Shown one piece after another: positions 8,297 through 14,408 of a DNA stretch of 14,408 nt. This DNA comes from Clostridia bacterium (lineage in GTDB: Bacteria; Bacillota; Clostridia; Oscillospirales; CAG-272). The notes under the pieces are model-generated. The model was given only the letters and a program-made list of their open reading frames with translations. It had not been told where the DNA came from and did no database searches. The stretch's first letter is position 1. Each line of letters opens with the position of its first letter. Made by a program: the position numbers and the translations under genes. The DNA lies in contig JAKSPR010000029.1 of NCBI GenBank assembly GCA_024404655.1, positions 1 through 14,408 on the forward strand, written 5' to 3'.

Positions 8297-9004
8297 TTAA
8301 AACAGTCCTCCGGTAAATAACCTGTAAATAAATCCGACCTGAATCTCTGTCGGGAGCGTTCCGTTTGCGCACAGAATACCAAGGACCAGAGAAATGATCT
8401 TCGCCGCAAGGAACGTGTAGGCTACACCCAGCACAAGACCCATCACAGCGCCCATCGTTTTGTTCACCTGATTCAGAACCGGGAGACGGGAAACCAGATC
8501 GGCAAAATAGAAAATCACGCGGAACAGGATATACCCGACCACGAACAGGATCAGATACGCCGCAATAGCGGACATCTTATCGGCGAGGGGCTCCGCAAGT
8601 TCGGAGGTCAGCCGGGCAGTCAGAGCCTCTGTATCAATGCCGCCTGGAATCAGACGGCTGGGGTCTTCCGCAGCATCCGCCGGAAACAGACCGATCGCGC
8701 TCAGCATGCCGATGAGGGCAGATGCCTTTTCCATCAGCGCACCGATCTCTGCTTCCATCTGGGCTCCCATGTTCTGTACCGCGGACTGCAGACCCGATGC
8801 GACATATTTGGTCGCCATCGGCAGAAAAATGTGCCGCTTCAGAATACCGTCAAGGACGAAGGACAGCCGGTCGGCACACAGCCAGCCGCCGACGAAGGAC
8901 AGCAGTCCCGCCACGGATTTGATCAGTCCCCGCTTGACGCCGGAATACACCGCGCCTGCGAAGATCAGAATGAGAACAATATCAATCACGATCGCAAGGG
9001 CCAT
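8297..9004 (-). CDS. CvpA-family integral membrane protein
   Basis: The 235-residue protein resembles the CvpA (colicin V production) family of small membrane proteins. Its first hydrophobic helix is about 3-21, then the family-typical GxxRGLIKSVAGL stretch (22-34) leads into a second helix (27-45). A longer hydrophilic region (50-140) is followed by helices at about 144-166 and 184-211, the last with the glycine-rich NKTMGAVMGLVLG pattern seen at the end of CvpA domains. The biochemical role of this family in Firmicutes is not established. I chose ATG at 9004 because AAAGGCGGTG lies just upstream; a TTG at 9028 in the same frame would place that ribosome site inside the coding region. It is preceded by a 63-base gap after the DUF5711 gene and followed by a 57-base gap before the Clp gene. 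A short stem overlaps its stop codon but lacks a T-run, so readthrough into the Clp gene is expected. Confidence 0.8.
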   Translation of the reverse strand: MALAIVIDIVLILIFAGAVYSGVKRGLIKSVAGLLSFVGGWLCADRLSFVLDGILKRHIFLPMATKYVASGLQSAVQNMGAQMEAEIGALMEKASALIGMLSAIGLFPADAAEDPSRLIPGGIDTEALTARLTSELAEPLADKMSAIAAYLILFVVGYILFRVIFYFADLVSRLPVLNQVNKTMGAVMGLVLGVAYTFLAAKIISLVLGILCANGTLPTEIQVGFIYRLFTGGLF

Positions 9005-9067
9005 AAAAACACCGCCTTTCAGATTCAAGGTGTCATATAAATAAGAGGATATGTACTGTTTTTGAAA

Positions 9068-10327
9068 TTATGCACTGACATTTCCTGACGCCGCGTCGCT
9101 GTCATGGAAGAAGAAACTGTCGATGTCGATGACATGGGTCTCTCCGGCATAACAGAGCAGAAGTGTCCGGGCATCCAGCGAAAGAACGGAGATGCAGTTT
9201 GTATCAATGGGTTCTTCGATCTGCTGTCCGGTCTCCAGACTGATGCGCAGAAGTGAGCGGTCAAGGAGAATATAAATGGCATTCCCCAGCGGCATCACTT
9301 TTGTTATCTCGCCGCTGACAGTGCCGGTATAGAGTACCGTCCCCACTCCGTCAGTGACCGTCAGCTCATAGTTGGAGCCGACAATGTTCTTATTCAGCGT
9401 GAAGTATGTCAGACCGGCTTCCGTATCCACATTGGCCGGTGTATAGCCGCCGTAGGAAAGGGTGCTGATGAGCGCACAGTTTTTATCATAATAATAGATC
9501 GCCTTGCCGCCGACCAGAACAAATCCGCCGTCTTCGCTGTAATGCGCGCGGTAGATGACCTCATCGTCGATCTGGAACTGGGCACGTTTTTCCTCTTTCC
9601 CGGTCTCGCAGAGAATGATCTCGGCGTAGTTGACGCCGCTTGCATGGGTGCCGAGGGTCGCCAGGAGAAATTCGCTGTCACCCTGACGGAAAGCCGCGTC
9701 CATGACGAGCTTATCAGGGCTGTACCAGCGGTAGATCATATTGAAATCTTTGTCGTAGACATTGACAACGGAACGGTACTCCATGGAACGGGTCGTCACA
9801 AGGAAAGTTCCGGAATCTCCCATGGCTGCAACGCCGATGCCGTAGTCGTAGTTTTCTTCATAGACCTTCGTCAAGGAGTTATAGACCTGGAAGGTATTTC
9901 CGCCGATGTTGTAGACCATCATATAGCGGTCTCCGCTCAGAAAATTCGGAGATGAGTTGACCTGATTAAGATTGAGGATCGCCTCGCCCGTCAGGTCATA
10001 AAGCTGTATCTGATCGTATCCCACCACTGCAAGGCCGTTTTTATAGACCCCGAACTGGATGATGGATTCGATCTCGTCGTACACCAGCACATCCGTCGTC
10101 GCAGATTTTTCCGCCTGACGGGTGTCGATATAACGGAGGAAATATTTGAGGTTCTCCACCGTGATTTCCTCGCGGTAAACGGAGAACATGGCGACAATGA
10201 AAACCGCCATCACAATGAGGAGAATGGTCATGACCACGCGGTAGCGCTTGGCAATCCGGAAATAATACCGGCTGCTTTCCGGAAGTTCGATCTTTTTTCC
10301 GGCTTCTTCTTTTTCAACGGCACTCAC
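9068..10327 (-). CDS. DUF5711-type membrane-anchored, beta-propeller-like protein
   Basis: The 419-residue product has a short cytosolic N-terminus (SAVEKEEAGKK), a basic stretch (RIAKRYR), one transmembrane helix at about 30-51, and a long extracellular part. That part consists of regularly spaced beta strands with repeated 'YDLTG', 'VYNS', 'VYDKDF' and 'YYDKN' blade-like units, suggesting a propeller similar to WD40/PQQ-type folds. It matches my memory of the DUF5711 family of Clostridia, which has no known function. The GTG start at 10327 is chosen because AAAGGAG (10338-10344) lies 10 bases upstream; an ORF extension to 10381 lies wholly inside truA and lacks a ribosome site. The gene overlaps the truA stop by 14 bases, so the two are translationally coupled. 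It has no catalytic motif that I can see. Confidence 0.75.
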   Translation of the reverse strand: MSAVEKEEAGKKIELPESSRYYFRIAKRYRVVMTILLIVMAVFIVAMFSVYREEITVENLKYFLRYIDTRQAEKSATTDVLVYDEIESIIQFGVYKNGLAVVGYDQIQLYDLTGEAILNLNQVNSSPNFLSGDRYMMVYNIGGNTFQVYNSLTKVYEENYDYGIGVAAMGDSGTFLVTTRSMEYRSVVNVYDKDFNMIYRWYSPDKLVMDAAFRQGDSEFLLATLGTHASGVNYAEIILCETGKEEKRAQFQIDDEVIYRAHYSEDGGFVLVGGKAIYYYDKNCALISTLSYGGYTPANVDTEAGLTYFTLNKNIVGSNYELTVTDGVGTVLYTGTVSGEITKVMPLGNAIYILLDRSLLRISLETGQQIEEPIDTNCISVLSLDARTLLLCYAGETHVIDIDSFFFHDSDAASGNVSA

Positions 10328-11114
10328 AGTCAGTGTTCTCCTTTCTGTCAGAATCAAATGCGTCACGGCGGAATTCCACACGGTTCAGGTACAGTCCGCA
10401 GGCGGGAACCGTCATCCCTGCGCGGCTGCGGTCACGGGAAGCAATCACATCGGGCAGAGATTCTGCGGGAATTTTTCCCTCAGCCACAGCCAGCATGGTA
10501 CCGACGAAAATCCGCACCATGTTGTAAAGAAATCCGTCTGCGGCGATGGCGAAGATCACGCGCTTCCCCTCTCTGCGCACGGAGACCGAACGCACGGTAC
10601 GCACGGTAGCGGCGATCACGGCGCCGGCAGCCACAAAACCCCGGAACCCGTGGGTTCCGACGAACGCCTCACCCGCAGCGTTCAGCGCATCCGCATCGAG
10701 AGGCCGCCGGAACAGATAGGCACGGTCTGCGGAAAAGGGGTCCCGCACCGCACTGTTCCATACAATATACTCGTACTCTTTTTCATAGACGTCATGCCGG
10801 ACATGGAAGCACATGGGTACTTCCTCCGCAAAAAGTACGGCGATATCCCTTGGCAGCACCGTATTCAGTGCCGCCGGAATCCGCTCCGCGGGGATCTTCG
10901 GCATGGTGTCATCGGTTACAAACATCAGCTTGTAATCCCTTGCATGGACACCCGCATCGGTACGGCTGCATCCGGTCACATCGGGACGGCAAAGGTAAAT
11001 CTGTTCTATGGCGTCCTGCACGGCGGCCTGTACGGTCGGCGCATCGGGTTGAACCTGAAATCCCGCATAATGTGTCCCGTCGTAGGCCAGTGTCAGAAGA
11101 ATCTTTTTCTTCAT
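10314..11114 (-). CDS. truA: tRNA pseudouridine synthase A
   Basis: The 266-residue enzyme isomerises uridines 38-40 in the tRNA anticodon arm to pseudouridine. Family hallmarks are clear: the N-terminal YDGTHYAGFQVQ (11-22), the catalytic motif GCSRTDAGVHA with Asp53, the middle FHVRHDVYEKEYEY (103-116) and the C-terminal GFLYNMVRIFVGTM (194-207). Length is normal for TruA. The usual GTHDFxxF block reads GTHGFRGF (153-160), with glycine in place of aspartate, a small departure outside the catalytic loop. The ATG at 11114 starts 8 bases after the ecfT stop and has no visible Shine-Dalgarno sequence; reinitiation by ribosomes leaving ecfT is likely. The ecfA1-ecfA2-ecfT-truA order is the common Firmicutes arrangement. 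Confidence 0.96.
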   Translation of the reverse strand: MKKKILLTLAYDGTHYAGFQVQPDAPTVQAAVQDAIEQIYLCRPDVTGCSRTDAGVHARDYKLMFVTDDTMPKIPAERIPAALNTVLPRDIAVLFAEEVPMCFHVRHDVYEKEYEYIVWNSAVRDPFSADRAYLFRRPLDADALNAAGEAFVGTHGFRGFVAAGAVIAATVRTVRSVSVRREGKRVIFAIAADGFLYNMVRIFVGTMLAVAEGKIPAESLPDVIASRDRSRAGMTVPACGLYLNRVEFRRDAFDSDRKENTDCECR

Positions 11115-11122
11115 GATAAAAA

Positions 11123-11929
11123 TCAGAAAATAATGTTCAGGACGATGATGCCCGCAAGCAGAATGAGCAGTGCGCCCAGCACCACAAAATCTCTTGTGTG
11201 CAGATGCAGCTGGGTCATGCGGGTACGTCCTTCACCGCCGTGATAGCAGCGGCACTCCATGGCAATGGCAAGTTCATCCGCGCGGTGGAAGGCGGAGACG
11301 AACAGCGGGACCATGATCGGCACCAGCGCTTTGGCGCGCTCAATCAGATTGCCGGAGGAAAAATCCGCGCCGCGGGCTTTCTGGGCATTGATGATCTTAT
11401 CCGTTTCCTCAATGAGGGTCGGAATGAAACGCAGAGCGATGGTCATCATCATGGAAAACTCATGAACCGGAATGTGGAGGACCTTCAGCGGACCGAGCAC
11501 CCGTTCCAGACCGTCCGTCAGGGCAATCGGTGACGTTGTATAGGTCAGAAGCACCGAAGAACCGATGATCAGGGACAGCACGCGCACCACCATGAAGATG
11601 GCGTACTGAATACCCTCTGCATAGATTTTGATGAATTTCCACGAAATCAGCAGATGGTCACCTGTGGTCCAGAAGATATTGATGAACGCGGTGAAGATCA
11701 TAATGACAAACACCGGTTTGAGACCCTTTAAGATCAGTTTCAGCGGGATCTTTGATAGGAATACCAGAACAAACGCGCTTGCCAGAACAACCGCAAAGCT
11801 GACGGGGTTATTTGCGGAAAAGATGGTTACGATATAAATGATGATGAGAAAAATCTTCATCCGGGGATCGAGCTTATGCAGCAGCGAATTACCCGGGAAG
11901 TACTGACCGAGTGTTACGTCACGCAGCAT
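11123..11929 (-). CDS. ecfT: Energy-coupling factor transporter transmembrane protein EcfT
   Basis: The 268-residue membrane protein is the scaffold that couples the two EcfA ATPases to interchangeable substrate-binding S components, importing vitamins or transition metals. It has a signature N-terminal LHKLDPRMKI (17-26), about five to six hydrophobic helices, and the two short coupling-helix motifs that dock on the ATPases: ARG at 185-187 (in AQKARGADF) and ECRCYHGGEGRTRM (225-238). ATG at 11929 shares one base with the ecfA2 stop (TAATG), and GGGAGGG lies 8 bases upstream. No S-component gene is in the window, so this is probably a group II, shared ECF module whose S proteins are encoded elsewhere; that is an inference from gene content. 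Confidence 0.95.
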   Translation of the reverse strand: MLRDVTLGQYFPGNSLLHKLDPRMKIFLIIIYIVTIFSANNPVSFAVVLASAFVLVFLSKIPLKLILKGLKPVFVIMIFTAFINIFWTTGDHLLISWKFIKIYAEGIQYAIFMVVRVLSLIIGSSVLLTYTTSPIALTDGLERVLGPLKVLHIPVHEFSMMMTIALRFIPTLIEETDKIINAQKARGADFSSGNLIERAKALVPIMVPLFVSAFHRADELAIAMECRCYHGGEGRTRMTQLHLHTRDFVVLGALLILLAGIIVLNIIF

Positions 11930-12837
11930 TATGCCATCCCTCCCTGCTTCTTTTCGCGGAACAGGCGGACGACGGCTTCATAAGCGTCATCCACAGTGTA
12001 AATACCGCTGTCAACGGGAATGCCCGCTTTCTGCAGCTCCATCATGAGCTTGGTGATCTGGGGACGGGAAAGTCCGACGGCTTTCAGTTCTTCCGCATGG
12101 CAGAAGACCTCATGGGAGGTACCGTAGCGGGAGAGATGTCCATGGTCGAGCACCATCAGCTTATCGGCGTAGACCGCCATATCCTCCATGGAGTGGCTGA
12201 TGATGATGATCGTGTTGCCCTTTTCTCTCTGATAAGCACGGATGCCGCCGAGAATCTCTTTTCTGCCGCGGGGATCAAGACCTGCCGCAGGCTCATCAAG
12301 AACAAGGATTTCCGGATCCATTGCCATGACACCGGCAATGGCGACACGTCGTTTCTGTCCGCCGGAGAGTTCAAAAGGAGACTTTTCAAAAAGATCAGGG
12401 GTAAGTCCGGTAAAACGGGCTGCTTCTTCGACCCGACGCGCGATCTCTTTTTCATCAAGCCCCATGTTGTGGGGGCCGTAGGCAATATCCTTTGCCACAG
12501 TTTCCTCAAACAGCTGATATTCGGGGTACTGAAACACCAGCCCCACGCGGAAACAGATCTCGCGGATTTTCTTCGGTTCGGCCCAGATATCCCGTCCGTC
12601 GATGAGCACCTGTCCCTCGGTGGGGCGCAGGATGCCGTTCAAAAGCTGTGCAATGGTGGACTTGCCGGAGCCGGTATGACCCATCAGACCCGTGATGATG
12701 CCCGCTTCAAATTTTAAGGACACATCCTGCAGCGCTGCCTTTTCAAAAGGCGTACCGACGGAATAGCGGTAGGTGACGTGGGAGAGTTCGATCTCCGCCG
12801 CATGCTTCTTTTCGCCTGTTGTTTCTGCCATCGTCAT
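11929..12837 (-). CDS. ecfA2: Energy-coupling factor transporter ATPase EcfA2
   Basis: An ABC ATPase of 302 residues that partners EcfA1 below EcfT in the ECF importer. Visible motifs are Walker A GHTGSGKS (53-60), Q-loop VFQYPEYQLFEETV, ABC signature LSGGQ (157-161), Walker B ILVLDEP (Asp181, Glu182), D-loop AAGLDP and the H-loop histidine 215. The HTG form of Walker A and the YPEYQLFEETV Q-loop are typical of EcfA2 rather than EcfA1. The ATG at 12837 overlaps the ecfA1 stop by one base (TGATG) with AGGAGG 4 bases upstream. An in-frame ATG at 12831 (spacing 10) and a GTG at 12840 are alternatives differing by one or two residues. All catalytic residues are present, so it should be active. 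Confidence 0.95.
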   Translation of the reverse strand: MTMAETTGEKKHAAEIELSHVTYRYSVGTPFEKAALQDVSLKFEAGIITGLMGHTGSGKSTIAQLLNGILRPTEGQVLIDGRDIWAEPKKIREICFRVGLVFQYPEYQLFEETVAKDIAYGPHNMGLDEKEIARRVEEAARFTGLTPDLFEKSPFELSGGQKRRVAIAGVMAMDPEILVLDEPAAGLDPRGRKEILGGIRAYQREKGNTIIIISHSMEDMAVYADKLMVLDHGHLSRYGTSHEVFCHAEELKAVGLSRPQITKLMMELQKAGIPVDSGIYTVDDAYEAVVRLFREKKQGGMA

Positions 12838-13724
12838 CACGCCTCCTCTCCGCTGAGTTTCTTCCAGAGTTTTCCGAGCGCTTCCACCGCTTCATCGGAG
12901 TGGAGCAGATCGCCCGGGAGATCAAATCCTGCGTCCTTTTTCAGCCGCCACATGAGGTCTGTGACCTGCGGCACATCAAGACCGACGCTTTTCAGTTTTT
13001 CGACCTCGGAGAAGACGTGTCTGGGCGCATCGTCCAGGAGGATTTCACCGTGATTCATGACGACCACACGATCGGCACGGACCGCTTCATCCATATAATG
13101 GGTGATGAGCAGGACGGTGATTCCTTTTTCTTTGTTCAGCCGCTCGATGGTGTCCATGACCTCGGCTCGGCCTGCCGGGTCGAGCATGGCGGTGGATTCG
13201 TCAAAAATGATGCAGTCAGGCAGCATGGCGATGATGCCTGCAATGGCGATACGCTGCTTCTGACCGCCGGAAAGCTGGCTGGGGGAATGGTGGGCAAATT
13301 CCGTCATATTGACGGCTTTCAGCGCTTCATCTACACGGGTACGGATTTCCTTCGGGGGGATACCGAGATTTTCGGGGCCGAAGGCAATGTCTTCTTCCAC
13401 GATGGTGGCGACCAGCTGGTTATCGGGATTTTGGAACACCATGCCGATCTTTCTGCGCAGATCGTAGATATCCGCGTCGGTCAGATCGTCCCGCATGGTC
13501 TCACAGCCGTCGATGACAAGGGAGCCGGAATCAGGAGTGAGAACGAGGTTCAAAAGCTTTGCAAGGGTGGATTTACCGGAGCCGTTATGCCCCAGCACCG
13601 CCACAAAAGAACCCTTCTCCACTGCCAGAGAGACATTTTTGATGACGGGCAGCGGATCGCCGTCTTCGTTTTTATAAGAGAAGCAAAGATTCTTTGCGTC
13701 AATGATATAATTCTTGGATTCCAT
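12837..13724 (-). CDS. ecfA1: Energy-coupling factor transporter ATPase EcfA1
   Basis: A 295-residue ABC ATPase, the first of the two nucleotide-binding subunits of the ECF importer. It has Walker A GHNGSGKS (45-52), Q-loop VFQNPDNQLVATIVEED (97-112, the form typical of EcfA1), signature LSGGQ (151-155), Walker B CIIFDE (Asp175, Glu176), D-loop STAMLDP and H-loop His209. The C-terminal part has the family extension with GLDVPQVTDL (248-257), similar to the GLSRPQITKL stretch of EcfA2. ATG at 13724 is preceded by AAAGG at 13732-13736. The gene starts 28 bases after the stop of the methyltransferase gene, with no promoter or terminator visible in the gap, so the two are probably cotranscribed. 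Confidence 0.95.
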   Translation of the reverse strand: MESKNYIIDAKNLCFSYKNEDGDPLPVIKNVSLAVEKGSFVAVLGHNGSGKSTLAKLLNLVLTPDSGSLVIDGCETMRDDLTDADIYDLRRKIGMVFQNPDNQLVATIVEEDIAFGPENLGIPPKEIRTRVDEALKAVNMTEFAHHSPSQLSGGQKQRIAIAGIIAMLPDCIIFDESTAMLDPAGRAEVMDTIERLNKEKGITVLLITHYMDEAVRADRVVVMNHGEILLDDAPRHVFSEVEKLKSVGLDVPQVTDLMWRLKKDAGFDLPGDLLHSDEAVEALGKLWKKLSGEEA

Positions 13725-13752
13725 GGAATTACCTTTCGTAAAGGGAAAACGT

Positions 13753-14408
13753 TCAGATTCTCTGATAACGCGCAGAGGAACCGCAGGGGAGCACAGCGCC
13801 CGTCTGTTTCACCGGGATGCCGATCTCATCCGCCATGATGGTTCCGCCGAAACGTCCTGTATGCAGGGTCAGGATGTAGGCCATGGCAGACGGGGAGAGG
13901 CCCGTGGTATAGGAATTGATCAGCACAAACAGGGGATCATCGGTCAGTACCTGCGTCGTCAGAGCAACGAAGTCATCAACGGCTTCTTCCAGCTTCCAGA
14001 CCTCGCCTGTGGGACCTCTGCCGTAGGACGGCGGGTCCATGATGACAGCGTCATACCGATTGCCCCGGCGTATCTCCCGCTCGATGAACTTCTTGCAGTC
14101 GTCAACGATATAGCGGATGGGAGCATCGGCAAGGCCGGACAGAGCAGCGTTTTCCTTTGCCTGTGCTACCATGCCCTTCGCCGCGTCCACATGGACAACG
14201 GACGCACCTGCCTTGGCTGCGGCTACGGTCGCGCCGCCCGTATAGGCAAAGAGGTTTAAGACCTTGACTTGTTTTCCTTTGGATACTTCTTTGCGGATGA
14301 GGTCCGAAAACCAGTCCCAGTTCACCGCCTGCTCGGGGAAAAGTCCCGTATGCTTGAAGCCCATGGGTTTGATTTTGAAGCGCAACCCCAGCTCTTCATA
14401 GGAGAGCT
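13753..14408 (-). CDS. Class I SAM-dependent methyltransferase, RlmI-like rRNA type (5' end outside window)
   Basis: The frame is open to the right edge, so the N-terminus is missing; about 218 residues are visible. The sequence starts with a segment reading LSYEELGL and then KPMGFKHTGLFPEQ and NWDWF, typical of the SAM-dependent methyltransferases related to RlmI and PF10672. The SAM-binding motif I is VLNLFAYTGGATVAAAKAGA, with an acidic ribose-binding residue in VVHVDAAKG. The catalytic motif IV is DPPSYGRG. Members methylate large-subunit rRNA bases in well-studied cases, but the exact target here cannot be told. A TTG at 14385 that could serve as a start is internal, since the conserved motif extends upstream of it. 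The stop TGA is at 13753-13755, 28 bases before ecfA1. Confidence 0.88.
   Translation of the reverse strand, partial: LSYEELGLRFKIKPMGFKHTGLFPEQAVNWDWFSDLIRKEVSKGKQVKVLNLFAYTGGATVAAAKAGASVVHVDAAKGMVAQAKENAALSGLADAPIRYIVDDCKKFIEREIRRGNRYDAVIMDPPSYGRGPTGEVWKLEEAVDDFVALTTQVLTDDPLFVLINSYTTGLSPSAMAYILTLHTGRFGGTIMADEIGIPVKQTGAVLPCGSSARYQRI

Noticed and set aside
8289..8308. Stem overlapping the CvpA-family stop codon as a terminator
   Set aside because: The stem (GGACTG/CAGTCC) has no T-run on the minus-strand side, so it does not meet the pattern of an intrinsic terminator.
9005..9067. Possible minus-strand promoter before the CvpA-family gene (TTCAAA, 17 bases, TATTTA)
   Set aside because: Both hexamers match the consensus poorly (about 4/6 and 3/6). 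The AT-rich gap could hold an internal promoter, but the sequence alone does not support calling one.
12819..13838. Long plus-strand open frames opposite ecfA1 and ecfA2 (also 11911-12717)
   Set aside because: They are antisense to complete ABC ATPases with all motifs present, and their products look like typical reverse-frame sequence.
14383..14385. TTG at 14385 as the start of the methyltransferase
   Set aside because: The frame stays open to the window edge and the residues upstream (LSYEELG) continue the family's conserved segment, so the gene is simply cut by the window.

Overview
The window looks like a chromosomal segment of a Gram-positive bacterium of the class Clostridia, probably an Oscillospirales-type gut anaerobe. 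This is inferred from the linked ecfA1-ecfA2-ecfT-truA block typical of Firmicutes, a ClpE-like zinc-finger unfoldase, a DUF5711-type protein, AGGAGG-like ribosome binding sites and a GC content of roughly one half. No species can be named from the sequence. No RNA gene, insertion sequence, CRISPR array or origin was seen, and no gap between genes exceeds 300 bases.

Left part (1-1828, plus strand). The window opens inside the C-terminal half of an ABC-transporter solute-binding protein, which ends in a strong intrinsic terminator. A good vegetative promoter (TTGAAT, 17 bases, TATAAT) follows and drives a single-gene unit encoding a lipoprotein of the class A beta-lactamase-like serine hydrolase fold. 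A hairpin at about 1845-1886, T-rich on both sides, separates it from the convergent genes to the right.

Right part (1883-14408, minus strand). All genes run leftward with short gaps or overlaps, so they probably form one long operon or a few overlapping ones. In transcription order they are: a class I rRNA-type methyltransferase (cut by the window edge), ecfA1, ecfA2, ecfT (the shared energising module of ECF vitamin/metal transporters), truA (tRNA pseudouridine synthase), a DUF5711-type membrane-anchored beta-propeller-like protein, a CvpA-family membrane protein, a ClpE-like AAA+ unfoldase with an unusually long acidic linker, and a 1290-residue P-type ATPase homologue.

The most notable item is the last gene. 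It keeps the length, membrane plan and domain order of a P2-type cation ATPase, but the phosphorylated aspartate of DKTGTLT is a proline, and the TGES, TGD and GDGxND motifs are all replaced. It also carries an added charged, apparently disordered C-terminal tail of about 370 residues. The reading frame is intact over 3.9 kb, so it looks like a maintained pseudoenzyme rather than a decaying gene. It lies 27 bases downstream of the Clp unfoldase and after two other membrane-associated proteins, which suggests an envelope-linked, non-transport role. That role is inference.
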